Shown: positions 33,257 through 42,673 of the stretch, piece after piece
Layout of the letters: every line of letters starts with the position of its first letter
Position numbering within the stretch: position 1 is the first letter of the stretch
Origin: an uncultured Lachnospiraceae bacterium
Lineage (GTDB): Bacteria > Bacillota > Clostridia > Lachnospirales > Lachnospiraceae
DNA: 64,000 bases
Assembly (NCBI GenBank): GCA_947566645.1
Contig: CANOKL010000001.1
Location: forward strand, 1-64,000
Direction of reading: 5' to 3'
Program-made: the position numbers and the translations under genes
The notes under the pieces: generated by a model
Databases searched by the model: none
Told to the model about the DNA's origin: nothing
What the model saw: the letters and a program-made list of their open reading frames with translations, nothing else

Positions 33257-36112
33257 GTGGGCGGACAGGCAGAGGAAAATAAGCCCCAAAAGCCAGCAAA
33301 ACATATTTGTGTGGGTCTGTTGGCCCATGTTGATGCCGGCAAGACAACGCTGTCAGAGAGCATCCTGTATCTGTGCGGAAATATTAGAAAGCCCGGGCGT
33401 GTGGATCATGGGGATGCATTTCTGGATACGTATGCCATGGAGAGGAGCCGGGGCATCACCATATTTTCCAAGCAGGCAGTTCTTAAGAGTGGGAATACGC
33501 AGGTTACGCTTCTTGACACGCCGGGGCATGTTGACTTTTCCGCGGAGATGGAGCGGACGCTTCAGGTGCTCGACTACGCGATTCTAGTAATCAGCGGAGC
33601 AGACGGGGTGCAGGGTCATACGAGGACATTATGGAATCTTCTGAAGCAGTATGAGATTCCTGCATTTTTATTTATAAATAAGATGGACCAGAACGGTACA
33701 GACAGGGAGAAGATTCTCTGTGAGCTCAGAAGCGGGCTGGATGAGGGATGTATTGCATTTGATACAGCAGGAAGCCATGAGAAGATTCCGGGTGGTTCAG
33801 GCAGAGAGGGAGACTATGAGGAGGAGTTCCTGGAGTCTGTCTCTGTCTGTGAGGAGGATGCGCTTGAGGAATACCTGGAGACAGGCAGTCTCAGGCAGGA
33901 GACGATCATAAGGCTGATTGAGGAGAGGAAGGTTTTTCCGTGTTATTTTGGCTCTGCGCTTAAGGTGCAGGGGGTACAGGAGCTTTTGGACGGACTTGGG
34001 CAGTATACGGCGGAGATGGGACAGATATCCGGCAGACGGGCATCTGATGGCGTATGTGCATCTGATGATGGCCGCAAGGCATCTTTCGGGGCGAGGGTAT
34101 ACAAGATTTCCAGGGATGCCCAGGGAAACCGGCTTACCCATCTGAAGGTGACGGCAGGCATACTGCGGGTGAAGGATACGATCCGGTGGGATGACGGGGA
34201 GGATGCATGCCGTGAGGAGAAGATTAACCAGATACGCATTTACTCTGGAGAAAAATTCGAGGCAGTAAAGGAAGCAGCGAGGGGGCAGATCTGTGCGGTG
34301 ACAGGGCTTACGAAAACCTGGCCCGGGGAGGGACTTGGAACCGAGAAGGGCGCTGTTAAGCCAGTGCTGGAGCCTGTCCTGAATTACCGGGTGGAGCTTC
34401 CGGAAGGGTGTGACGCCCACAGGATGCTTCTGAATCTGAGGCAGCTTGAGGAGGAGGATCCTATGCTCCGGATTGTATGGAACGAAGAGCTTCAGGAGAT
34501 ACATGTCCGGCTCATGGGAGAGGTGCAGATTGAGATATTAAAGAGCCTCATCAAGGAACGGTTCGGGACAGAGGTTTCCTTTGATACCGGAAATATTGTG
34601 TATAAGGAAACAATCCGGAGGACAGCCGAGGGAGTGGGGCATTTTGAACCGCTCAGGCATTATGCGGAGGTGCATCTGATCCTGGAGCCGGGAGAGCCCG
34701 GGAGCGGCCTTGTGGTGGATACAGACTGCAGCGAGGATGCGCTTGATAAGAACTGGCAGAGGCTTATTCTCACCCATCTGATGGAAAAACCCCACCGGGG
34801 CGTGCTTACCGGGGCGGCGGTAACGGACCTTAAGATTACGCTTGCGGCAGGCCGGGCCCACCTGAAGCATACGGAGGGCGGCGATTTCCGGCAGGCAACA
34901 TACCGCGCGGTGCGCCAGGGGATGATGCAGGCGGAATGTGAGCTTCTGGAGCCGTATTATGAGTTCCGGCTGGAGGTTCCGGCTGCGTCAGTGGGACGGG
35001 CTCTTACGGATATCCAGCGGATGCAGGGGGAAACAGGGCCTCCGGAGACAGAAGGAGAGATGGCGGTGCTGACAGGCAGCGTCCCGGTTGCTTCCATGCG
35101 GGATTATCAGATGGAGGTGGCGGCGTATACGAAGGGCAGGGGTAGGCTTTCGTGTACCTTTAAAGGATACGCACCCTGCCACAATGCGGAAGAGATTATT
35201 AAGGAGAGCGGGTACGACCCGGAGGGGGATGTGGACAATCCGCCGGGTTCTATATTCTGTGCCCATGGAGCCGGGTTTTATGTCCCCTGGAATGAGGTGC
35301 CTGCCCATATGCACCTGGAGAGTCAGCTGGAAAAACGAAAGAGACAGGAAGCAGATGGCTGCGGCAGCAGAGCAGGCACTCTGGAAAAAAAAACTCCGGG
35401 CCGTACGCCAGGCTTCTCAGGGGCAGCTGCGAACGGCCAGGAAACGGTCTCTCTAAGCCGGGAAGAGGAAAAGGAGCTTGAGGAAATATTTATCCGGACA
35501 TACGGGAAGATTGAGAGAAGAACCGGCGGGGCAGTATCTGTTATGGCAAAGCCGGAGGAACGGCGCCATAAGAAGGAGGAAATGCTCCGGGAATACCTGC
35601 TGGTGGACGGCTATAACGTTATTTTTGCCTGGGAAGACTTAAGGGAGCTGGCGAAGGTAAATATTGAGGCGGCGAGGAATAAGCTGATGGATATCCTGTG
35701 CAATTACCAGGGCTTTAAGAAATGTACGGTGATTCTTGTGTTCGATGCCTATAAGGTGGAGGGATATGCATTAGAAATACAGAAATATCATAATATTCAT
35801 GTGGTCTATACGAAGGAAGCAGAGACGGCGGACCAGTATATTGAGAAGGTGGTTCACGAGATCGGACGGAAGTATCATGTGACGGTTGTAACCTCCGACG
35901 GAGTGGAGCAGGTGGTGACACTGGGACAGGGGGGAACGCTGATATCTGCAAGGGAATTTCTGGAGGAAGTGGAGATTACAAGACGGCAGATCCGGCAGGA
36001 ATATGAGAAGAGGAGAGATAAGGGGAAGAATTATCTGTTTGACCACATGGACCGGGAACTGGCGGAAGAGATGGAAGAGGTCAGGCTTGGAAGGAAGGAG
36101 ATTAAAAAATGA
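33257..36112 (+). CDS. EF-G/Tet(M)-like translational GTPase fused to a Rae1/YacP-type NYN endonuclease
   Basis: A 951-residue fusion starting at GTG 33257 after CGGGAGGAGG. Residues about 15-150 are a translational GTPase domain with G1 AHVDAGKTT (23-31), G2 RGIT (65-68), G3 DTPGH (87-91) and G4 NKMD (141-144). Domains II-V of the EF-G/ribosome-protection fold follow to about 690. The stretch equivalent to the Tet(M) domain IV tip reads AHLKHTEGGDFR, not the YSPVS-type loop, so tetracycline protection is doubtful. After a charged linker, residues about 778-951 are a YacP/Rae1 NYN domain (YLLVDGYNVIFAWEDL, VILVFDAYK, TADQYIEKV, VVTSDG), with acidic residues suited to metal-dependent RNA cleavage. 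Inferred role: a GTPase that brings a ribonuclease to the ribosomal A site. Confidence 0.88.
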   Translation: MGGQAEENKPQKPAKHICVGLLAHVDAGKTTLSESILYLCGNIRKPGRVDHGDAFLDTYAMERSRGITIFSKQAVLKSGNTQVTLLDTPGHVDFSAEMERTLQVLDYAILVISGADGVQGHTRTLWNLLKQYEIPAFLFINKMDQNGTDREKILCELRSGLDEGCIAFDTAGSHEKIPGGSGREGDYEEEFLESVSVCEEDALEEYLETGSLRQETIIRLIEERKVFPCYFGSALKVQGVQELLDGLGQYTAEMGQISGRRASDGVCASDDGRKASFGARVYKISRDAQGNRLTHLKVTAGILRVKDTIRWDDGEDACREEKINQIRIYSGEKFEAVKEAARGQICAVTGLTKTWPGEGLGTEKGAVKPVLEPVLNYRVELPEGCDAHRMLLNLRQLEEEDPMLRIVWNEELQEIHVRLMGEVQIEILKSLIKERFGTEVSFDTGNIVYKETIRRTAEGVGHFEPLRHYAEVHLILEPGEPGSGLVVDTDCSEDALDKNWQRLILTHLMEKPHRGVLTGAAVTDLKITLAAGRAHLKHTEGGDFRQATYRAVRQGMMQAECELLEPYYEFRLEVPAASVGRALTDIQRMQGETGPPETEGEMAVLTGSVPVASMRDYQMEVAAYTKGRGRLSCTFKGYAPCHNAEEIIKESGYDPEGDVDNPPGSIFCAHGAGFYVPWNEVPAHMHLESQLEKRKRQEADGCGSRAGTLEKKTPGRTPGFSGAAANGQETVSLSREEEKELEEIFIRTYGKIERRTGGAVSVMAKPEERRHKKEEMLREYLLVDGYNVIFAWEDLRELAKVNIEAARNKLMDILCNYQGFKKCTVILVFDAYKVEGYALEIQKYHNIHVVYTKEAETADQYIEKVVHEIGRKYHVTVVTSDGVEQVVTLGQGGTLISAREFLEEVEITRRQIRQEYEKRRDKGKNYLFDHMDRELAEEMEEVRLGRKEIKK

Positions 36113-37092
36113 AATTTGCAATTTTAGCGGCAGGCGGCATTGCCCATAAGATGGCAGAGGCTGTGACAGGAATAGAGAAGGCGGGGATGGCCAGAATACA
36201 GAAGTATGCCGTGGCATCAAGAGACATTTCCAGGGCAGAGGAGTTTGCAAAGGAATGGGGATTTGAGAAGGCTTATGGCTCCTATGAGGAACTAGCGAAG
36301 GATCCGGAGGTGGAGCTTGTCTATGTGGCATCACCCCATTCCCACCACTACGAGCATGCGAAGCTCTGCCTGGAGCATGGAAAGCATGTGCTGGTGGAAA
36401 AGGCATTTACAGTAAATGCGGCGCAGGCGGAGGAGCTTATGAAGCTTGCCAGGGAAAAGCAAGTGCTGCTTACGGAGGCGATCTGGACGAGATACATGCC
36501 TAGCCGGAAGATGATTGGTGACCTGCTGGAAAGCGGTATCATTGGAAAGGTCAGCTCTATGACTGCGAATCTTGGGTATCCGTTAATGAACGTTCCCCGA
36601 CTGGTACGGCCTGAGCTTGCGGGCGGAGCGCTTCTTGATCTCGGGGTATACTCTATTACAATGGCGCTGATGCTTTTCCATGAGGAGATTACGGATGTAG
36701 TGTCTGCAGCAGTATTTTCTCCGGAGGGTGTGGACTGGATGAACAGTATTACCCTTACCTTTGCAGACGGGAAGATGGCGGTTCTTAACAGCAATATGAC
36801 TGCACGCACGGACCGCAGGGCGATTGTGAACGGGGATGAGGGATATATGGAAATTACGGAGATTAATAATCCGGAAGAAATACGTGTCTTTGACCGTGAC
36901 GGGAAGCTGAAGGAGTGCTGCCAGGTGCCGGAGCAGATTAATGGGTATGAGTATGAGGTGCTGGCGTGTATCAGGGCAATTGGAGAAGGGAAGATGGAGT
37001 GTGAGGAGATGCCTCATAGTGAGACGCTCCGGGTGATGAGGCTGATGGACCAGATACGGGGGCAGTGGGGGTTTAGGCTGCCGTGTGAGTAA
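36109..37092 (+). CDS. Gfo/Idh/MocA family NAD(P)-dependent oxidoreductase
   Basis: A 327-residue protein with an N-terminal Rossmann domain (KFAILAAGGIAHKMAEAV, then VELVYVASPHSHHYEHAKLC and HGKHVLVEKAFTVN, holding the EK catalytic pair) and a C-terminal GFO_IDH_MocA domain (GALLDLGVYSITMAL). It resembles trans-1,2-dihydrobenzene-1,2-diol dehydrogenase-like or sugar dehydrogenases; the substrate is unknown. It overlaps the GTPase-nuclease gene by 4 bases (ATGA), so it is translationally coupled to it. No functional link between the two is obvious. Confidence 0.9.
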   Translation: MKFAILAAGGIAHKMAEAVTGIEKAGMARIQKYAVASRDISRAEEFAKEWGFEKAYGSYEELAKDPEVELVYVASPHSHHYEHAKLCLEHGKHVLVEKAFTVNAAQAEELMKLAREKQVLLTEAIWTRYMPSRKMIGDLLESGIIGKVSSMTANLGYPLMNVPRLVRPELAGGALLDLGVYSITMALMLFHEEITDVVSAAVFSPEGVDWMNSITLTFADGKMAVLNSNMTARTDRRAIVNGDEGYMEITEINNPEEIRVFDRDGKLKECCQVPEQINGYEYEVLACIRAIGEGKMECEEMPHSETLRVMRLMDQIRGQWGFRLPCE

Positions 37093-37173
37093 AGGGATAG
37101 ACTGAGGTACACTGTAACTGAAGAGTAAAAACGTCGAGGCAGGCGGTGTGCAGCATTAAGGAGATTGACGAAG

Positions 37174-38241
37174 ATGAATGCAATAGATTTATTTGCCGGA
37201 TGCGGCGGACTCTCAAAAGGATTCATGGATGCTGGTTTTGACATTATTGCTGGTGTTGATAATGATCAGGCAGCACTTAACACATTTGCCAAAAATCATA
37301 ATGGTGCTGTAGCTATGAATGCTGATTTGTCACAGCAGGAAACCTTTGATGAGATAAAGAAAATTGCAGAAGGGAGAGAGATTGATGTTATCATAGCCGG
37401 ACCTCCATGCCAGGGCTTTTCCCTTACAGGACCGAGAAATTTTGATGATAAGCGAAATAAATTATATTTGTCTGTGATTGAGATAGTGAAGCAATATCAT
37501 CCGAAAGCTTTTATTATAGAAAATGTTCCGGGGATGGCAACATTATATGGGGGTCAGATAAAGGATGAGATACTCCGGAGGTTTACAAATATAGGGTACA
37601 ATATTGAGTGCAAAATATTATGTGCAGCAGATTACGGCGTTCCTCAAATGAGAAAACGATTGATTTTTATGGGTGTCCGCAAAGAAATAGGAAAACCTGA
37701 ATTTCCGGCAGCCAGACTGACCCCGGAGAATTATTTGACATGCAGAGATGCAGTTAGTGATCTGCCGTCACTAGAGAATAATATAGGTGCGGATGAGTCT
37801 GTTTATACTCAGGAGCCTGTTACCGAGTATCAAAGGAGGATGCGGGGGAATTGTACGGTTCTGTACAATCATCTTGGGACAAACCACACGCAGATGGTAA
37901 GGGATACAATTGCTCTTGTGCCTGAGGGAGGAAATTATAAAGATCTTCCCGAGGGATGGGGGGAGAGCAGAAGGTTTCATATGGCATGGACACGGTTGGA
38001 TGGAAATGCACCTGCAAGAACAGTTGATACAGGGCACAGAAATCTGTTTCATTATAAATATAATCGTATCCCGACTGTAAGAGAGAGTGCAAGAATGCAG
38101 TCTTTTCCAGATGATTTTGTATTTACTGGCACAAAGACGCAGCAGAGCAGGCAGGTAGGAAACGCGGTTCCTCCGCTTTTAGGCCAGGCATTAGGGCAGT
38201 CTTTATTAAATGTTATTTTGGAGGCTTCTGATGAGCAGTAG
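37174..38241 (+). CDS. C5-cytosine DNA methyltransferase 1 (LlaJI-like system)
   Basis: A 355-residue m5C methyltransferase. ATG 37174 has AAGGAG ten bases upstream; a TTG at 37165 is too close to that site. Motif I is DLFAGCGGLSKGF. The catalytic cysteine is C79 in AGPPCQGFS. Motif VI is ENVPG and motif VIII-like QMRKRLIF. The C-terminal motifs RESARMQSFPDDF and QVGNAVPPLL are present. The target recognition region is short. It begins the defence operon, and its stop overlaps the second methyltransferase start by 11 bases. Confidence 0.95.
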   Translation: MNAIDLFAGCGGLSKGFMDAGFDIIAGVDNDQAALNTFAKNHNGAVAMNADLSQQETFDEIKKIAEGREIDVIIAGPPCQGFSLTGPRNFDDKRNKLYLSVIEIVKQYHPKAFIIENVPGMATLYGGQIKDEILRRFTNIGYNIECKILCAADYGVPQMRKRLIFMGVRKEIGKPEFPAARLTPENYLTCRDAVSDLPSLENNIGADESVYTQEPVTEYQRRMRGNCTVLYNHLGTNHTQMVRDTIALVPEGGNYKDLPEGWGESRRFHMAWTRLDGNAPARTVDTGHRNLFHYKYNRIPTVRESARMQSFPDDFVFTGTKTQQSRQVGNAVPPLLGQALGQSLLNVILEASDEQ

Positions 38242-39478
38242 ACAACATAAAATTAAATCTATTGATTTATTCGCAGGATGTGGTGGATTAATGGATGGAT
38301 TTGAGCAGTCAGGAAAGTATAAAACGTTAGCTGCAGTTGAGTGGGAAAAGGGTCCATGCCGAAATCTTAGAATTCGTTTAAAAGATAAATGGAAATATAA
38401 AAATGCTGATAAAATGGTGTTACAGTTTGATATACAGAGAACGGATGAGTTATTTGAAGGATGGAAAGATGATGAGATATATGGAGAGTCTGCAGGACTG
38501 GATAAGTTGGTAAATAAAAGTGGTGGACTGGACATTATTATAGGCGGGCCTCCATGCCAGGCATATTCAATCGCAGGGAGAGTCCGTGATGAGAACGGCA
38601 TGAAAGATGACTACCGGAATTACTTGTTTGAGAGCTATTTGAAGGTTGTAGACCATTATAAGCCGAAACTTTTTGTATTTGAAAATGTACCGGGCATTTT
38701 GAGTGCCAGGCCTGGGGACAGACCCATCATTGAAATTATTCAGGAAAGTTTTAACAGGTCAGGTTATTATGTTCTCCCCAATTTACGAAATGCAATTATA
38801 GATTTTACTGAGTATGGAGTTCCGCAGAATCGAAAACGAGTTATCATTATTGGTTTTAGCAAATCATATTTTGGAGAGGGTGTCTGCGTAGAGATGGCAG
38901 AAAAATTTTATTCGGAATACTTGCCAAGGTATAAGACAGAAAAGAAAATGACTGTGGAAGAAGCAATTGGTGATTTGCCAAAGCTGTTTCCTCTTGGCCG
39001 TGATGAAAAGGTTGGCGGGAAAAGGATTTCACATTCTTTACCATCACCATATATTGCAAATCATATTGCCAGATGGCAGAATGACAGAGACATCAGAATC
39101 TTTAAGCTGCTGACAGAAGACATTGAGTCGGGACGGGATGAGTATACATCTATTAAGGCATTGAAGACCTTATATACTGAGAGGACAGGGAAAACATCAA
39201 ATGTACACAAATACCATGTAATTAGATGGGATGAACCTAGCAATCTAATACCTGCGCATCTTTATAAAGATGGCCTGAGACATATTCACCCTGATTCTGC
39301 GCAATGTAGAACATTAACTGTAAGGGAGGCTGCCAGATTACAAACCTTTGATGATGATTACATCTTTGATGGAAGTAATGTTGAAACATATAAGATGATT
39401 GGTAATGCAGTTCCGCCTAAATTTGCAAAAAAAATAGCATATGCAGTAGCGGATTTATTGAAGGATTATGGCAGGTAA
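38231..39478 (+). CDS. C5-cytosine DNA methyltransferase 2 (LlaJI-like system)
   Basis: A 415-residue m5C methyltransferase from ATG 38231, inside the end of methyltransferase 1. Motif I is SIDLFAGCGGLMDGF, the catalytic motif GGPPCQAYSIAGR, motif VI FENVPGIL, then YGVPQNRKRVIIIGFS and the C-terminal REAARLQTF and MIGNAVPPKFA. Two different m5C enzymes next to McrB/McrC-like genes is the LlaJI layout, where each enzyme modifies one strand of an asymmetric site. Which strand each modifies cannot be read here. Confidence 0.95.
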   Translation: MSSRQHKIKSIDLFAGCGGLMDGFEQSGKYKTLAAVEWEKGPCRNLRIRLKDKWKYKNADKMVLQFDIQRTDELFEGWKDDEIYGESAGLDKLVNKSGGLDIIIGGPPCQAYSIAGRVRDENGMKDDYRNYLFESYLKVVDHYKPKLFVFENVPGILSARPGDRPIIEIIQESFNRSGYYVLPNLRNAIIDFTEYGVPQNRKRVIIIGFSKSYFGEGVCVEMAEKFYSEYLPRYKTEKKMTVEEAIGDLPKLFPLGRDEKVGGKRISHSLPSPYIANHIARWQNDRDIRIFKLLTEDIESGRDEYTSIKALKTLYTERTGKTSNVHKYHVIRWDEPSNLIPAHLYKDGLRHIHPDSAQCRTLTVREAARLQTFDDDYIFDGSNVETYKMIGNAVPPKFAKKIAYAVADLLKDYGR

Positions 39479-39481
39479 TTT

Positions 39482-42400
39482 ATGAACAATAGGATATTTG
39501 CAGGGCCGCCAGGCTCTGGCAAGACATACAGTGCAAAGTATGAAGTCGTGAAGACTATATGGAGTCTGATGGATGAAGACGAAAGAAAGGCTGAACATGC
39601 AAGATATTATAATCCGGTAAATTTCTGTGAAGAGGCATTCAATTATGTTGAGAAATCTTATTCTCCGGGCATAAAGCTTGCTTCCCTTCATGAAGGAATG
39701 ACGACTTCGGATTTTATCGAAGGTATAGCTATAGAGACAACCGAGGGCACAACTGTGTTTGTTAATGCAGATAAGATGGTACTGCAGCTTTTGGATGAGA
39801 TGAAAGAAAACAGCAGACCAGGATTCCTGATTCTTGACGATATACACAGAGTAAACCTTGCAGGTGTTTTGGGAGAACTGTTATTTGCTTTCTCACATCG
39901 TGAGGAAAAGATTACTCTGTCAACTGGAAGAACGATATGTGTTCCTGATAATTTATATGTTTTTTTGACTATGAACACATTGAGACCTGAGTTTCCACTG
40001 GATCTGTCCATATTTGGCAGTTTTCGGATAACATATATGGATAATGGTATAGAATGTCTGGAACGTGCGATAGAGGATGGGTATTACAGATCTGCATATT
40101 ACAATATCGATTCAGAAATAATAGACAGCCTTATTGATCAGCAATATGAATATGCAGAGCTGACATCTGAAATGAAGGCGGAAGGTGTAGAAGTCCCGGT
40201 AATTTTTGATGTTGAAAATCTCTTCTTTGCAGACATGAGCTGTTGCTTTGATGAATTAACTGCAGCCGAGTTTTTATGCATTGAATTTCCAACAGTATGG
40301 GAAAGAAGAGCAGACATTCCGAGAAAATTCAAAAAACGATATAATGATTTTGCAGAAAGATTCTGTAAGAAGCTAAACGAAGCCTATGAATTATATTCAA
40401 AATTTTTTTCTGAAAAGACATTAGAATTATTGGAAGATTTCAAAAAAGAAGTGAAAAAGGAGTATCAATACTATAACTCGTACCTGGATTATATATCTCC
40501 TGATTACTATCATGATAAATCGAAATATCAGATTGGCTATACGTATTTCCTTCCAGATCATGGATTCTCGATGTGGAATGCCGGCATATTATTGCAAAAT
40601 AAGATCCGTGCACAGGTTATTCCCCTGTTAAAACAGTACGAAAATGATGGGATTATTGTTGGGTGCAGGCTGCCGGATGTTCAGCGTACCTCAACAGCAT
40701 ATACGCGTAATCAATTCGAGGTTGGAGAAGAAAAAATCGAAATTGTTACTAACGATGAATATAGAGATATTTTTACGGATTTGTACGAAGGGAAAAAGAG
40801 TACTGCAAATGTTAAGAACCCTATGAATAGAAGTCAGCCATACAATCCCACCTACGGGGTACTCTTTGAGATTGTTTATGATATGCTTTCACATCCATTA
40901 ATTAATAATTGGAGACTAATGGATTTGCTATGCAGAAATAAAGAGATATATTTTAAGACGGATGTAACACATCTTTATGAGGGATGCCTGTTGGCGCTAA
41001 GTAAGCTGTCTGACAAAATAGTTACGGCAGAAACTGATAATACTCCAGGTAACCAGAGTCTGACATCCTGTAAGAGGGATTTACATGCATTTTATTATAA
41101 AGGACAGAAATATGTTCTGCTTTCCAAGATTGGTTTTGATAATAACGAAAGTCTGAGGAAAGTTGACAGCTGCAGGCTAAATGCACCTGTTACAAGTAGA
41201 TATCATAAGATTTATCCTATAGTTAAGGTTCTTGTCTACGAGTATTTACATATCTTTAAAAACAATCTGGAAGAAATGCTGAAGGAAACCGTAGACGTGG
41301 TATTGATACTGGAATTAAAGAATGATATCAAGATGGTGCAGGCAGATTTGGATGCAGTGGATATAATGAAATGGCATGGTGCGGGTTCGGACGAAAGACG
41401 TTGGAATTTGCTGGATGAGGTGAAAAATCTGCAGACCTGGAAACTTATGACGAGTGGCAGTTTGAAAGGAGCTTATAAAAAAATGGATGACAGATATCAA
41501 TCGGTAATGAACAGTACTGGTATTCATCAGATGATTCTACAGGGACCTCCTGGGACATCAAAGACATATGGTGTAAAAGAGTTTTTGGCGATGCAGGCGG
41601 GTCTGATTAGTAAAAAGGGGGAAAAATGGGACGAAGCAGCGTTAGATGCAAGGCAGCTGCATACTGAAAATGATGAGTATGTACTTCCTGAGGAAGGAGT
41701 ACCAGAGAATAATAATGTTTACTGGGATATCATTCAGTTTCATCCGTCCTATACATATGAGGATTTTGTCCGAGGAATATCAGTATCAGCTTCGGATCAT
41801 AATTATACAGAAATTTCAGGACATATTCTGGAAGGAGAAGATATAAAATATTCGGTAAAAATGAAACAGCCTGTGCCGGTAATGTATAAGACTGTTAATA
41901 GAACTTTAGGAAAAATGGCCAAAATTGCAAGAGAGAACTATAATGAAGAGAATCCTGAGAATAGTGCCAGATTTTATCTCATTATAGATGAAATAAACAG
42001 AGCGAATCTGGCCACGGTTTTTGGGGAATTGATATATGCACTAGAGTATAGAGACAGCGAGGTGGCGACACCATACTCTGTTGGAATGGATGCAAAATTA
42101 CAGATTCCAGACAATTTGTATATAGTGGGAACTATGAACACTGCAGATAAATCAATTGCTTCGATTGACTATGCTATACGAAGGAGATTCTTATTTTTCC
42201 CGGTTTTGCCAGATATAAAGGTTGTATATGAGACTGTGAAAGATAACTGGGAAGAATCAGCCGAATTACAGCTGTTCTATATTATTGAAAAAATGTTTGA
42301 TTCCTACATGAATACAGATGATTATAATAGAAATGACATTCAGATTGGACATACATATTTTCTAAGAAAGACAGAGGGTGATGAGGCTGTCATACAGATA

Positions 42401-42658
42401 AAAAACAGGTTCCTGTATCAGGTAGTTCCAGTTGTTAGAGAATACTATAATGACGGGATATTAATGGATGATGTGTATGGTAAAGAACCGTCAGCGTATG
42501 AAAATGACTGTATCAGGGATATTAGAAAAATGACAGATGTCTCGGATATGGATGAACTGGAGGCAATGTATGATGCTCTGATATCAAAGCTGTCATCTGA
42601 TGAGATTAAGGATGGAGTGAGAGCAGCATTATTGGAGAAAAAAGTTTTAACGGTATAA
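39482..42658 (+). CDS. McrB-like restriction NTPase with two AAA domains
   Basis: A 1058-residue protein with two AAA+ modules of the McrB kind. Module 1 has Walker A GPPGSGKT (8-15), Walker B LILDDIHRVN and sensor region LTMNTLRPEFPLDLSIFGSF. Module 2 has Walker A GPPGTSKT (688-695), Walker B LIIDEINRANLATVFGELIY and IVGTMNTADKS followed by the arginine finger DYAIRRRF. Module 1 has D for E in Walker B and lacks the RRRF-type finger, so it looks partly inactive. The middle (about 200-480) may bind DNA. It should power translocation for the McrC-like nuclease encoded next. Confidence 0.88.
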   Translation: MNNRIFAGPPGSGKTYSAKYEVVKTIWSLMDEDERKAEHARYYNPVNFCEEAFNYVEKSYSPGIKLASLHEGMTTSDFIEGIAIETTEGTTVFVNADKMVLQLLDEMKENSRPGFLILDDIHRVNLAGVLGELLFAFSHREEKITLSTGRTICVPDNLYVFLTMNTLRPEFPLDLSIFGSFRITYMDNGIECLERAIEDGYYRSAYYNIDSEIIDSLIDQQYEYAELTSEMKAEGVEVPVIFDVENLFFADMSCCFDELTAAEFLCIEFPTVWERRADIPRKFKKRYNDFAERFCKKLNEAYELYSKFFSEKTLELLEDFKKEVKKEYQYYNSYLDYISPDYYHDKSKYQIGYTYFLPDHGFSMWNAGILLQNKIRAQVIPLLKQYENDGIIVGCRLPDVQRTSTAYTRNQFEVGEEKIEIVTNDEYRDIFTDLYEGKKSTANVKNPMNRSQPYNPTYGVLFEIVYDMLSHPLINNWRLMDLLCRNKEIYFKTDVTHLYEGCLLALSKLSDKIVTAETDNTPGNQSLTSCKRDLHAFYYKGQKYVLLSKIGFDNNESLRKVDSCRLNAPVTSRYHKIYPIVKVLVYEYLHIFKNNLEEMLKETVDVVLILELKNDIKMVQADLDAVDIMKWHGAGSDERRWNLLDEVKNLQTWKLMTSGSLKGAYKKMDDRYQSVMNSTGIHQMILQGPPGTSKTYGVKEFLAMQAGLISKKGEKWDEAALDARQLHTENDEYVLPEEGVPENNNVYWDIIQFHPSYTYEDFVRGISVSASDHNYTEISGHILEGEDIKYSVKMKQPVPVMYKTVNRTLGKMAKIARENYNEENPENSARFYLIIDEINRANLATVFGELIYALEYRDSEVATPYSVGMDAKLQIPDNLYIVGTMNTADKSIASIDYAIRRRFLFFPVLPDIKVVYETVKDNWEESAELQLFYIIEKMFDSYMNTDDYNRNDIQIGHTYFLRKTEGDEAVIQIKNRFLYQVVPVVREYYNDGILMDDVYGKEPSAYENDCIRDIRKMTDVSDMDELEAMYDALISKLSSDEIKDGVRAALLEKKVLTV

Positions 42659-42673
42659 ATAACGGAGGTTATC

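Noticed and set aside
33257..36112. Tetracycline resistance gene of the tet(M) class
   Set aside because: The GTPase fold is similar, but the domain IV loop differs, the protein is about 300 residues longer and ends in an NYN nuclease; resistance cannot be claimed.
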